Shown here in pieces: positions 1 through 8,763 of a stretch of 64,000 nucleotides of DNA (its first letter is position 1; each line of letters begins with the position of its first letter). Source of the DNA: Clostridiales bacterium (GTDB lineage: Bacteria > Bacillota > Clostridia > Lachnospirales > WQUN01); the NCBI GenBank assembly GCA_031287685.1, contig JAITSQ010000031.1:30054-94053 (forward strand). The letters run 5' to 3'. A model generated the notes under the pieces. That model saw only the letters and a list, made by a program, of their open reading frames with translations, did no database searches and was not told where the DNA came from. The position numbers and the translations under genes were made by a program.

Positions 1-223
1 TATCTCCGCGCATAAGCCGCGCTATGTAGTTCCGATATTGGACGGGCTTCGGCTGGTCCAGCCCGTATTTTTTGTTAAGCGCCTCAAGAGTGGCCGCGGA
101 GGGCGCTTTTTCCGCCAGAAACGGCCCGCCCGGTATCAAAAACATCACCGAAAAAGTCAGCGTCGAAACGATAAAGATTGTTAGCAACGCGAAGAGCACG
201 CGCTTAAAAATGTATTTGAACAT
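1..223 (-). CDS. ABC transporter permease, DppB/OppB family (N-terminal part; gene runs off the window)
   Basis: Only the first 74 codons are present; the rest lies beyond base 1. The start ATG (complement of 221-223) has an AAGGTG ribosome-binding site six bases upstream. The protein opens with a basic MFKYIFKR stretch, then one hydrophobic helix (about residues 9-31), then a PGGPF motif and a KYGLDQP motif. That order is the standard N-terminus of peptide/nickel-type ABC permeases (DppB/OppB), where the first helix is followed by an external loop before the main transmembrane block. It would form the inner-membrane channel of an oligopeptide importer. The partner genes are outside the window, so the substrate cannot be told. 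Upstream is a small zinc-ribbon gene on the same strand, separated by a terminator. Confidence 0.8.
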   Translation of the reverse strand, partial: MFKYIFKRVLFALLTIFIVSTLTFSVMFLIPGGPFLAEKAPSAATLEALNKKYGLDQPKPVQYRNYIARLMRGD

Positions 224-316
224 CTATTTCACCTTGGTTCCCGTAAATTAATATATGCTATATATTATAACAAACTTCGGCATTATTTTGCAAGCGGAAA
301 TTGCGGGAAACCAGAC

Positions 317-345
317 AAAAAGGCGCGGAGGGTCCCGCGCCTTTG
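317..345 (-). terminator. Rho-independent terminator after the zinc-ribbon gene
   Basis: On the minus strand AAAGGCGCGG pairs with CCGCGCCTTT across a six-base loop and is followed by a T-rich run. It lies 12 bases after the stop codon of the 49-residue protein and ends the transcript before the ABC permease gene. Confidence 0.8.
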
Positions 346-356
346 CGTGTTATTTC

Positions 357-506
357 TTATTCGCCGCACATCTTACAAGTCTTAATGGTCTTGTCGCCGT
401 CCGCCTTCGCCCAAAGGAGCTTAACCCCCGTGCGTTTGCAGAGAGGGCACACGCCGCGCCAGCCAGCCGTCTTTTTAACGGAATGTCCGCGTTTCGCCTT
501 ACCCAT
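357..506 (-). CDS. Small basic zinc-ribbon-like protein (49 aa), function unknown
   Basis: A 49-residue lysine-rich protein with two CxxC pairs, C20-PL-C23 and C44-KM-C47, spaced as in a zinc ribbon. The start ATG has a near-perfect AAGGAGGTGA ribosome-binding site, and a strong terminator follows the stop, so this short gene is convincing. It begins about 50 bases after the sirtuin stop codon on the same strand and may be the last gene of that operon. The basic N-terminus (MGKAKRGHSVKK) suggests nucleic-acid binding, but this is inference. I do not recognise a named family. Confidence 0.75.
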   Translation of the reverse strand: MGKAKRGHSVKKTAGWRGVCPLCKRTGVKLLWAKADGDKTIKTCKMCGE

Positions 507-557
507 AAAAATCACCTCCTTAAAATATCTCCAATGCCGCCTTACCAGTGAGGAACG

Positions 558-1295
558 TCATACCTCAACCTCCCCCATAACCTTCCCGATGCTTTCCGAA
601 AACGCCAGCTCCGCGCCGATTCCTCTGCTCGTCGCGCCTTTGTTTATGAGGACTATGTGTCCGCCCCTAAAATAATCCACAAGCCCCGCCGCGGGATACA
701 CAGACAGCGACGTGCCGCCGACAATGAGGGTTTCCGCTTCCGATATAGCTTTCACCGCCGCTTTGAGCACGCCCTCGCTCAGACCCTCCTCATACAGCAC
801 CACGTCCGGCTTCAGCCGCCCGCCGCACCCGCATTGGGGGATTCCCCGCGCGTTTAGAATCACCTCAACCCCGTGGGCCGGCTTCCCGCATTTCTGGCAA
901 AAATTCCTGTATACGCTCCCGTGCAGCTCAAGCACATTTTTCGAGCCGGCCATTTGGTGCAGATTATCTATGTTCTGAGTCACGACGGCGCGGAGTTTAC
1001 CGGCTTTTTCAAGCTCCGCCAGCTTCAAGTGCGCCGCGTTCGGCTTAGCGTCCCGAAAAATCATCTTTTCACGGTAAAACCGATAAAACTCCTCCGGCTT
1101 CTCGTCAAAAAAACTCCGGCTTATAATGCGCTCCGGCGGGTATTTATAGTTCAGGTTGTACAGCCCGTCCACGCTTCGGAAATCGGGTATGCCGCTTTCG
1201 GTTGAGACTCCGGCCCCGCCGAAAAAGACTATGTTCTCGCTCCCCTTAATAATCGCGTTAAACCGAGCCGACCTTTCCGCGTAATTGTCCGTCAC
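558..1295 (-). CDS. cobB: NAD-dependent protein deacylase, SIR2 family
   Basis: Sirtuin of 245 residues, a normal bacterial length. It removes acyl groups from lysines using NAD+. The Rossmann NAD-binding motif GAGVSTESGIPDFRS (about 27-41), the TQNIDNLH motif, the catalytic His in the LELHGS segment and the VGGTSLSVYP motif are all present. Between them sits a small zinc module with CxxC (CQKC) and CxC (CGC) pairs. The gene starts only 4 bases after the stop of ilvB, so it is probably translated from the same message as the branched-chain amino acid genes. In bacteria CobB-type enzymes control acetyl-CoA synthetase and other metabolic enzymes; the specific target here is not known. Confidence 0.93.
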   Translation of the reverse strand: MTDNYAERSARFNAIIKGSENIVFFGGAGVSTESGIPDFRSVDGLYNLNYKYPPERIISRSFFDEKPEEFYRFYREKMIFRDAKPNAAHLKLAELEKAGKLRAVVTQNIDNLHQMAGSKNVLELHGSVYRNFCQKCGKPAHGVEVILNARGIPQCGCGGRLKPDVVLYEEGLSEGVLKAAVKAISEAETLIVGGTSLSVYPAAGLVDYFRGGHIVLINKGATSRGIGAELAFSESIGKVMGEVEV

Positions 1296-1299
1296 TATT

Positions 1300-2988
1300 T
1301 TATTCTCCCAGAATTACTTTGTCAATGCTTTCACCCGGCGGCACCATAGGATAGACCTTTTCGTCGCTTGAAATCCAGCAATCCACCACGGCGGGCACTC
1401 CGCCCTCGGCGCTCGCGCGCGCCTCCCGCAGGACGTCCCTCGCCTCCGCCGCGTCTTTTATTCTGAAACCGCGGCAGCCGAACGCCTCCGCAAGTTTAAC
1501 AAAATCCGCCGCCGTCCGGCTCAAATCCGTCTGCGAAAACCGCCCGCCATAGAAAAGCTCCTGCCACTGGCGCACCATACCAAGCGCGTGATTATTCATA
1601 ATAATATCGACGACCGGCAGCTTATAATCCGCCGCCGTGGCCAGCTCCACGCAGTTCATTCGGAACGAGCCGTCCCCGGTGATGTTCACGGCAAGGCGCT
1701 TCCCCCGCGCCACGGACGCGCCTATAGCCGCGCCAAGGCCGAAGCCCATAGTGCCAAGGCCCCCGGAGGAGATAAACCCGCGCGGGAAGCCCGCCCCAAG
1801 GTATTGCCCCGCCCAAATCTGGTGCTGGCCCACGTCCGTCGTTACGGCCGCGCCGCGCATAACCTCCCGCACCGCGCGCAGAAGCGCCGGGGGCCGCAGA
1901 GCGTCCTCTTTCTCGAAAAGCGGCAGGGGGTAAGCCGCCTTCAGCCCGCCCACGCGCTCAAGCCAGGCTTTGTGGCTCATTTCGGGCAGACGGCCCAACA
2001 GGCGCTTTATAACCTCGCCTAAATCGCCTATAACCTGGCTTTCGGTCATCACGTTTTTGTTGATTTCCGCCGCGTCCACGTCAAGATGGAGCACCTTCGC
2101 CTCCTGCGCGAATTTCCGCACGTCGCTTATAACCCGGTCGGAAAAGCGCGCTCCCGCCGCTATGAGCAGGTCGCACTCCATAACCGCCATATTGGAGGTT
2201 TTTGTGCCGTGCATACCGACCATACCGGTAAAGCGCGGCGAATCGTCCGGAAAAGCCCCGAGTCCCATAAGCGTCAGCGCCACGGGCGCGTCGATTTTTT
2301 CGGCGAATTTTTTCAGCAAATCCGCCGCGTTAGCGGAGATGACCCCTCCGCCGGCGTAAATCAGCGGCCGCTTGGCTTCGCTTATGAGGCGCGCGGCCTC
2401 CGCCAAATCCTCCTCCGTCACGGAGTCCGTCTCCGGGGAGATCTTCCGAGGCTCCCGCCGTTCATAGGGGTATTCCGCCGCGGTCACGTCCTTCGTTATG
2501 TCCACGAGCACCGGGCCGGGCCGCCCGGAAAGCGCGATGTAAAACGCCCGGCGCACGGTCTCGGCCAGTTTCTCAATATCCTTGACTATGAAATTATGCT
2601 TTGTGATAGGCATAGTAATGCCCGTCGTGTCCACCTCCTGAAAGCTGTCCTTGCCCAGGAGGGGCTTGGCGACGTTGCCCGTGACGGCAATCAGCGGCAC
2701 GGAGTCCATATAAGCCGTGGCTATGCCGGTGACGAGGTTAGTCGCGCCCGGCCCGCTTGTGGCGATACACACGCCGGCCTTGCCCGTGGCGCGGGCGTAT
2801 CCGTCGGCGGCGTGCGCGGCGCCCTGTTCGTGCGCGGTCAGGTAATGCGTGATTCTGTCCCGGTATTTATAGAGCGCGTCATATATATTAAGCACCGCGC
2901 CGCCCGGATAACCGAAAACGTCCGAAACGCCGTGCTCCAGCAGGGTCTCGATAAGGATTTCGGAGCCGTTTAACGTGACTGTCGCCAT
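1300..2988 (-). CDS. ilvB: Acetolactate synthase, large catalytic subunit
   Basis: Thiamine-diphosphate enzyme of 562 residues that condenses two pyruvates (valine/leucine branch) or pyruvate with 2-oxobutyrate (isoleucine branch). The N-terminal pyrimidine-binding domain includes GYPGGAVLNIYDAL and the catalytic Glu in TAHEQGAAHAADGYA; the C-terminal domain has the GDGSFRMNC diphosphate motif. An open frame extends further upstream, but the ATG at 2988 has AGGAGG seven bases before it and matches the usual N-terminus, so the longer form is rejected. Downstream of leuC by 31 bases and far from its regulatory subunit ilvN at the front of the same operon, an unusual separation because ilvB and ilvN are usually neighbours. 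Confidence 0.95.
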   Translation of the reverse strand: MATVTLNGSEILIETLLEHGVSDVFGYPGGAVLNIYDALYKYRDRITHYLTAHEQGAAHAADGYARATGKAGVCIATSGPGATNLVTGIATAYMDSVPLIAVTGNVAKPLLGKDSFQEVDTTGITMPITKHNFIVKDIEKLAETVRRAFYIALSGRPGPVLVDITKDVTAAEYPYERREPRKISPETDSVTEEDLAEAARLISEAKRPLIYAGGGVISANAADLLKKFAEKIDAPVALTLMGLGAFPDDSPRFTGMVGMHGTKTSNMAVMECDLLIAAGARFSDRVISDVRKFAQEAKVLHLDVDAAEINKNVMTESQVIGDLGEVIKRLLGRLPEMSHKAWLERVGGLKAAYPLPLFEKEDALRPPALLRAVREVMRGAAVTTDVGQHQIWAGQYLGAGFPRGFISSGGLGTMGFGLGAAIGASVARGKRLAVNITGDGSFRMNCVELATAADYKLPVVDIIMNNHALGMVRQWQELFYGGRFSQTDLSRTAADFVKLAEAFGCRGFRIKDAAEARDVLREARASAEGGVPAVVDCWISSDEKVYPMVPPGESIDKVILGE

Positions 2989-3019
2989 ATCTGTTCCTCC
3001 TGTATCCGAGGGCCGCCCG

Positions 3020-4279
3020 TCACAAAGCCGCCGGGTCAAACAGCCGCCCCGCCAGCGCGCTGGCGGCGGCGACGACCGGGCTGGCCAGATAAACCTCCGA
3101 CGACGGGTGCCCCATTCTCCCGACAAAATTGCGGTTTGTCGTCGAAACAGCGCGTTCGCCCTCCGCCAGCACGCCCATATGCCCCCCCAGACAGCAGCCG
3201 CAAGTCGGGGTGGACACCGCCGCCCCCGCGTTTATCAAGTCCTCTATAATGCCCTCTTTCAGCGCCTCCAAATAAATTCTCTGCGTCCCCGGCAGGATAA
3301 TAAGGCGAACGCCGGACGCAACCTTCTTTCCGCGCAATATCCCCGCCGCCGCGCGCAAATCGCTCAGCCGCCCGTTTGTGCAGGAGCCTATGACCACCTG
3401 GTCCACCGGCACGTCCCCAACTTCGTCGATGGTTCGCGTGTTCTCCGGAAGGTGCGGGAAAGATACCGTCGGGCGCAGTTTTGATAAATCCACAGTATAT
3501 TCCGCGGCGTACTCCGCGTCCTCATCAGCCGTGTACTCAGTCCCTTGGGCGGCGTTATGCTCCCGTATATATTCCCGCGTTTTGTCGTCTACTGGAAAAA
3601 TGCCGTTTTTCGCGCCCGCCTCTATGGCCATATTAGCTATAGTGAAACGGTCGTCCATTGAAAGAGCCGCCAAGCCCTCCCCGTGGAACTCCATAGACTG
3701 GTAAAGCGCGCCGTCCACGCCGATTTTGCCGATTATATGCAGGATAACGTCCTTACCGGACACCCATTCCGGAAGCGCCCCGACGAGGTTAAATTTGAGC
3801 GCCTCCGGCACTTTGAACCAAGCCTTGCCCGAATACATGGCCGCGGCCAGGTCAGTTGAGCCGACGCCCGTGGCGAAAGCCCCCAGCGCGCCGTAGGTGC
3901 AGGTGTGAGAATCCGCGCCTATAACGGCGTCCCCCGCCGTCACAAGGCCTTTCTCCGGCAGGAGACAGTGCTCTATGCCCATTTCGCCCACTTCAAAATA
4001 ATTCTTTATGTTATGCCGCCGGGCGAACTCTCGCACAATTTTACAGTGCCTCGCGGACTTTATGTCCTTATTCGGCGTGAAATGGTCGGGCACGATTACG
4101 ACTTTATTCTGGTCAAACACGGCCGCGGCGCCGATTTTCTCAAACTCCGCTATGGCCACCGGGGTGGTCACGTCGTTTCCGAGCGCCAAGTCTATGTCCG
4201 CCTCTATAAGCTGGCCGGCCGAAACGGATGGAAGCCCCGCCCGCGCCGCCAGGATTTTTTGGGTCATTGTCATAGCCAT
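3020..4279 (-). CDS. leuC: 3-isopropylmalate / citramalate dehydratase, large subunit
   Basis: Aconitase-family subunit of 419 residues, the shorter archaeal/clostridial LeuC type. It isomerises 2- to 3-isopropylmalate and, with CimA, citramalate to methylmalate. The three [4Fe-4S] ligands are visible as the Cys in [11 protein letters not shown] and the CxxC in [31 protein letters not shown] is the active-site region. The start has GAGGAG about seven bases upstream. Its partner LeuD is encoded near 52 kb, so the two subunits of one enzyme are about 48 kb apart. A palindromic repeat lies in the 89-base gap between cimA and this gene. Confidence 0.95.
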   Translation of the reverse strand: MAMTMTQKILAARAGLPSVSAGQLIEADIDLALGNDVTTPVAIAEFEKIGAAAVFDQNKVVIVPDHFTPNKDIKSARHCKIVREFARRHNIKNYFEVGEMGIEHCLLPEKGLVTAGDAVIGADSHTCTYGALGAFATGVGSTDLAAAMYSGKAWFKVPEALKFNLVGALPEWVSGKDVILHIIGKIGVDGALYQSMEFHGEGLAALSMDDRFTIANMAIEAGAKNGIFPVDDKTREYIREHNAAQGTEYTADEDAEYAAEYTVDLSKLRPTVSFPHLPENTRTIDEVGDVPVDQVVIGSCTNGRLSDLRAAAGILRGKKVASGVRLIILPGTQRIYLEALKEGIIEDLINAGAAVSTPTCGCCLGGHMGVLAEGERAVSTTNRNFVGRMGHPSSEVYLASPVVAAASALAGRLFDPAAL

Positions 4280-4300
4280 TTTTTTACTCCTCTGAGAATT

Positions 4301-4345
4301 ATGTAGAGTGCCGCTCTATGTCCGTGTCAAAAATTGACGCGCGGC
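4301..4345. repeat. Palindromic repeat, TTGAC family, copy 1 (half element)
   Basis: Two adjacent hairpins: TAGAG-TGCCG-CTCTA (4304-4318) and GTCAA-AAA-TTGAC (4326-4338). The reverse complement closely matches the copy at 38325-38366, sharing the ATAGAGCGGCACTCT block, and half of the complete copy at 49143-49231. It sits between cimA and leuC inside the operon. Confidence 0.75.
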
Positions 4346-4368
4346 AATTCTATGTTTTACCGGCAAAT

Positions 4369-5913
4369 TCAGCCCTCGTTCAGCTTATATTCAATACTGT
4401 CCGTGAGGGCGGCCCAGCTGGCGTGGATAATGTCGCTGGCCACTCCGACCGTACTCCAGGAGCGGTTTCCGTCGCTTGATTCAATCAGCACGCGCACTAC
4501 GGACGCCGTGGGGAATTTCGCTCGAACGCTGAGCAGACGGACCTTATAATCAGTCAGGCGGACGCTTTTCAACTCCGGATAAAAGCCCGAAAGAGCCTTG
4601 CGGAGCGCTTTATTGAGCGCGTCCACCGGCCCGTCGCCCTCGGCGGCGGTAATTTTTTCTGATTCCCCAACTTTTATTTTAATCATTGCCCGGGCGCAGC
4701 GGCCGCTTATCACAATCACGTCATAGTCAACAAGCTCGAAAAACTGCCGGTACCGCCCAAGAAGCTTCCTTATTATGAGGGCGACGCTGCCCTCGGCGGC
4801 CTCAAACTGCCACCCCTTATTCTCAAGCCGCTTCAGCTCCCGCAGAACCGCCTCGGTTTCCGGCGAATCCTTGGTGATTTCCGGGGCGATTTTGCGAATT
4901 TCCGGAAGCACAGCGCCGCGCCCGCTGACCTCGCTTATGAGGAAGCGCCGCTCGTTGCCCACGCTCGACGGCTCCACGTGCTCAAAAGCGGCCGAAGCCT
5001 TTTTCACGCCGTCGATATGCATCCCGGCTTTATGAGCGAAAGCCGAACGGCCCACGTAGGGCGCGTTCCCTCGGAGGGAACCGCCGGCGATTTCTCCGAT
5101 AAGCCGCGCGGTTTCCGTCAGAAGCTCCATATTTTCCGGAGGTATGCAGGTATAGCCGCGCTTAAGCTGCAAGTTCGCGATAATGGCCGCCAAATCAGCG
5201 TTGCCGCACCTTTCGCCGAAGCCGGTGAGCGTTCCCTGGACGTGCTCCGCCCCGGAAAATACAGCCGCGACCGAACCGGCGACGGCCATCCCTCCGTCGT
5301 TGTGGCAGTGCGCGCCGATTTTCATCCCGGGGAAGCGCGACGCGACGACCCGCGTTATCTCGCCGATTTCGTCAAAAAACGCGCCGCCGTTCGTATCGCA
5401 AAGGCAGACGCAAGAAGCCCCCGCCGCCGCGCGCAAGGTCTCCAGCGCGTAATCCCTGTTCGCTTTGTATCCGTCAAAAAAATGCTCCGCGTCAAAAATA
5501 ACCTCTCGCCCCCGCTCCTTCAGGAAATCAATGGTCTCCCGAATCATCGCCAGATTCTCCGAGAGAGAGGTTTTTATGACTTCGGTAACGTGAAAATCCC
5601 AAGATTTGCCGAAAATCACCGTCGCCGGCGCGCCGGAGGAAAGCAGGACCGCAACCTGCGCGTCCTCCCCAGCGGGCAGGCCCGGCCGGCGCGTGGCGCC
5701 AAACGCCGCTATTTTAGCGCGTTCCCACGATTTTTCTCGAAGCCGCCGGAACAGCTCCAGGTCCTTGGGGTTCGACGCGGGGTTTCCCGCCTCGATATAA
5801 GCCGCGCCAAGCCTGTCCAGCGCCGAAACTATCTTCAGCTTGTCCTCAATCGTGAAGGAGATTCCCTCCGCCTGCGCCCCGTCCCGGAGGGTGGAGTCCA
5901 AAATGTCAATCAT
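4369..5913 (-). CDS. cimA: (R)-citramalate synthase
   Basis: Member of the DRE-TIM metallolyase / isopropylmalate synthase family, 514 residues. It condenses acetyl-CoA with pyruvate to citramalate, the threonine-independent entry to isoleucine. The start LDSTLRDGAQAEGISFT carries the metal-binding STLRDG motif; the barrel also has HCHNDGGMAVA and the GFGERCGNADL motif. The C-terminal ~140 residues form a LeuA-type regulatory dimer domain. Compared with true LeuA, the KLKI/ALDRLGAAYIEAG start and the overall length match the CimA branch. The gene begins 3 bases after ilvC ends. No leuA or ilvA is visible in the window, so this is the only carbon entry seen; whether it also makes isopropylmalate cannot be decided from sequence. 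Confidence 0.9.
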   Translation of the reverse strand: MIDILDSTLRDGAQAEGISFTIEDKLKIVSALDRLGAAYIEAGNPASNPKDLELFRRLREKSWERAKIAAFGATRRPGLPAGEDAQVAVLLSSGAPATVIFGKSWDFHVTEVIKTSLSENLAMIRETIDFLKERGREVIFDAEHFFDGYKANRDYALETLRAAAGASCVCLCDTNGGAFFDEIGEITRVVASRFPGMKIGAHCHNDGGMAVAGSVAAVFSGAEHVQGTLTGFGERCGNADLAAIIANLQLKRGYTCIPPENMELLTETARLIGEIAGGSLRGNAPYVGRSAFAHKAGMHIDGVKKASAAFEHVEPSSVGNERRFLISEVSGRGAVLPEIRKIAPEITKDSPETEAVLRELKRLENKGWQFEAAEGSVALIIRKLLGRYRQFFELVDYDVIVISGRCARAMIKIKVGESEKITAAEGDGPVDALNKALRKALSGFYPELKSVRLTDYKVRLLSVRAKFPTASVVRVLIESSDGNRSWSTVGVASDIIHASWAALTDSIEYKLNEG

Positions 5914-5916
5914 CGG

Positions 5917-6945
<1,029 letters not shown>

Positions 6946-6958
6946 TCAGAACCTGTTC

Positions 6959-7465
6959 TCAGTAATCCCCCCGCCCCAGAGCGGTCATACCCGTCCTGGC
7001 GGCGGAAATAATCCCGTAAGGCTCCATAAGGCGCATTAGCGCGGAAATTTTCCTTTCGTCGCCGGTTATCTCAAGCATAACGGATTCCGGCGAAACGTCC
7101 ACCACGTCGGCGCGGAAAACCCCCGCTATGCCGATAATATCCATGCGGTTGTAGGCGTTCACGCTGATTTTTATAAGCGCAAGCTCCCGGTAGACGCCGG
7201 TCTCCTGCGGAAGCTCCGTAACCTTGCGCACGTCCACGAGCTTATCGACCTGTTTGCGTATCTGCTCACAGATAATGTCGTCGCAGGTGACGGCCACGGT
7301 TATGCGCGAGATTTTCGGATTCTCCGTTTCCCCAACGCTGAGGCTGTCTATATTATATCCCCGGCGCGAAAAAAGGCCGGAAACGCGGCTTAAAACGCCC
7401 GCGTGATTATCCACCGTAATTGACAAAACGTGACGCCCCACCGACGTTAAACTTGAGCTTGACAC
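6959..7465 (-). CDS. ilvN: Acetolactate synthase, small regulatory subunit (ACT domain)
   Basis: Regulatory subunit of 168 residues that binds valine and stimulates IlvB. The N-terminal ACT domain reads HVLSITVDNHAGVLSRVSGLFSRRG, followed by the second ACT-like C-terminal half (YRELALIKI...). The start is a GTG at 7465 with AGGAGG six bases upstream; no ATG fits, and the open frame before it runs through a terminator and a tRNA, so it is not coding. This is the first protein gene of the operon. Its ribosome-binding site begins immediately after the T-run of a strong hairpin, so transcription must pass a terminator to reach it. Confidence 0.92.
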   Translation of the reverse strand: MSSSSLTSVGRHVLSITVDNHAGVLSRVSGLFSRRGYNIDSLSVGETENPKISRITVAVTCDDIICEQIRKQVDKLVDVRKVTELPQETGVYRELALIKISVNAYNRMDIIGIAGVFRADVVDVSPESVMLEITGDERKISALMRLMEPYGIISAARTGMTALGRGDY

Positions 7466-7481
7466 CGGCTTCCTCCTTTGT

Positions 7482-7505
7482 AAAAAACCGCCGCGTCCGC
7501 GGCGG
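7482..7505 (-). terminator. Terminator between tRNA-Gln and ilvN
   Basis: On the minus strand CCGCCGCG-GA-CGCGGCGG is followed by TTTTTT. The T-run is only a few bases before the AGGAGG of ilvN. It may simply end the tRNA transcript or limit read-through into the ilv operon. Confidence 0.8.
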
Positions 7506-7510
7506 CGTAC

Positions 7511-7561
7511 GGCAATTTTCAAAATCGCGGACTTCGCCAGCCAGCGTTTTGTAAAATCGCT
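7511..7561 (-). repeat. Remnant of the AGCAATTTT inverted-repeat element (type A)
   Basis: Read on the minus strand, GCGATTTTACAAAACGCTGG matches the left end of the elements at 53.8 and 63.9 kb (GCAATTTTACAAAACGTTGA), and GAAAATTGCC at the other side matches their right end. Only the two ends remain, with no internal hairpin array. Confidence 0.55.
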
Positions 7562-7572
7562 CTCTTTCGGTA

Positions 7573-7644
7573 TTATCCGGATAGGATTTGAACCTATGAG
7601 TGACGGAGTCAGAGGCCGTTGCCTTACCACTTGGCGACCGGATA
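7573..7644 (-). tRNA. tRNA-Gln (anticodon CUG)
   Basis: A 72-nt cloverleaf: acceptor TATCCGG/CCGGATA, discriminator A, anticodon loop CTCTGAC with anticodon CTG, and T-arm ATAGG-TTCAAAT-CCTAT. The body resembles bacterial tRNA-Gln. Position 31-39 at the bottom of the anticodon stem is a C-T mismatch. CCA is not encoded. It has its own sigma-A promoter and is followed by a terminator and then ilvN. Confidence 0.93.
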
Positions 7645-7659
7645 ACGTAATACCCAGAG

Positions 7660-7688
7660 ATTATAACACAACCCCGCGGGCGTGTCAA
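7660..7688 (-). promoter_or_regulatory. Sigma-A promoter for tRNA-Gln and the ilv operon
   Basis: On the minus strand a perfect TTGACA (7683-7688), 17-base spacer and perfect TATAAT (7660-7665), about 16 bases before the tRNA. No other clear promoter is seen before ilvN. Confidence 0.88.
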
Positions 7689-7711
7689 GAGCGCGGGGTA
7701 TAAATTTTATG

Positions 7712-7740
7712 TTTACAAAAAATATTTTTTGTGATATAAT
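7712..7740 (+). promoter_or_regulatory. Sigma-A promoter for the SPFH gene
   Basis: TTTACA (7712-7717), 17-base spacer, TATAAT (7735-7740). It is divergent from the tRNA-Gln promoter and about 40 bases before the SPFH start codon. Confidence 0.85.
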
Positions 7741-7780
7741 TAAGCGTGTTTGATTTAACTTACAACTGGGGGGTATTTTT

Positions 7781-8755
7781 GTGCCGAACGATACGGACGT
7801 CGCAATAGAAGAAAAAATCCTGAAGCCCATAAGCGGGCTTTTGTGTATGTTCGCCATAACTTTTGGAATGCTCGCGGCGGTTCTTTTCACCGTGGTTGCT
7901 TTTGTGGTCAATATGGGCGGATTTTCGGCCCTGCTCGCCTCCGTTTCCTTGATCTATATCTGTATCGTGGGGCCGCTGCTTTACTGCGGGGTCCTGGTGG
8001 TCCAGCCGAATCAGGCCGCCGTTTTAACCTTTTTCGGCAAATATTACGGAACGGTTAAAAGCGCCGGGTTCTTTTACGTCAACCCCTTCGCCAGGCCCAT
8101 GCGCGTGCCGAATCTGCCCGCCGCGCCGGCGGAGGTGCAGAGCGGGAGCGTCTCCATATACAATTCCTTCGGCCCGAAGCGGCTTTCGCTCAAGGCAATG
8201 ACGCTGAACAACGCGCTCCAGAAAATAAACGACAAAATGGGCAATCCTATGATTATCGGGATTGTCGTCATATGGCGCGTCGCGGACACCGCCCGCGCGA
8301 TGTTTCAGGTTGAGAATTTCGCCGATTTCCTTTCGATACAATGCGACTCAAGCCTGCGCGGGATAGTGCGGCTCTACCCTTACGACTCGGCGGTAGACGA
8401 CGAAAAGACCCTGCGCGGCAGCAGCGACGAAATAGCCGAAAAAATGCGCTTGGAAATCCAGGAAAAGGTGCGTATGGCCGGCCTTGAGATTCTTGAGGCG
8501 CGGATAACTCATCTGGCCTACGCGTCGGAGATAGCGTCGGCTATGCTCCAGCGCCAGCAGGCGGCGGCGATCGTGGACGCGCGGCGCCTTATAGTGGACG
8601 GCGCCGTGGGCATTGTTCAGCTTGCCCTCAAGAAGCTTGAGGAGGAGGAGGGCATGAAATTCAGCGAGGACCGCAAGGCGGCGATGATAAGCAACCTTAT
8701 GGTCGTCCTTTGTGGAAACAAGGAGACCACGCCGACGGTGAACGCCGGAATGTAA
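7781..8755 (+). CDS. SPFH/stomatin-like membrane protein
   Basis: Protein of 324 residues with two hydrophobic segments near the N-terminus (about 17-43 and 48-73), then an SPFH/PHB domain that begins at VQPNQAAVLTFFGKYYGTV and ends near residue 270 in a helical LEARITHLAYASEIASAMLQ region. SPFH proteins form oligomeric scaffolds in membrane microdomains and often regulate membrane proteases. The start is a GTG at 7781; no ATG lies upstream in frame and a GGGGGG sequence precedes it. Monocistronic: it has its own promoter and is convergent with the LysM gene, only 8 bases apart. The specific partner is unknown. Confidence 0.85.
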   Translation: MPNDTDVAIEEKILKPISGLLCMFAITFGMLAAVLFTVVAFVVNMGGFSALLASVSLIYICIVGPLLYCGVLVVQPNQAAVLTFFGKYYGTVKSAGFFYVNPFARPMRVPNLPAAPAEVQSGSVSIYNSFGPKRLSLKAMTLNNALQKINDKMGNPMIIGIVVIWRVADTARAMFQVENFADFLSIQCDSSLRGIVRLYPYDSAVDDEKTLRGSSDEIAEKMRLEIQEKVRMAGLEILEARITHLAYASEIASAMLQRQQAAAIVDARRLIVDGAVGIVQLALKKLEEEEGMKFSEDRKAAMISNLMVVLCGNKETTPTVNAGM

Positions 8756-8763
8756 GCGAGTCC

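Noticed and set aside
2989..3126. 46-codon N-terminal extension of ilvB
   Set aside because: The extension overlaps the leuC end region, has no ribosome site and is absent from the family; ATG at 2988 has AGGAGG.
4301..4345. Operator for a branched-chain amino acid regulator between cimA and leuC
   Set aside because: The same palindrome appears beside unrelated genes (gyrB, korC), so a dispersed repeat is the simpler reading.
7407..7688. Minus-strand frame through tRNA-Gln that might be a leader peptide
   Set aside because: It runs through the tRNA and terminator, and has no ribosome-binding site or run of regulatory codons.
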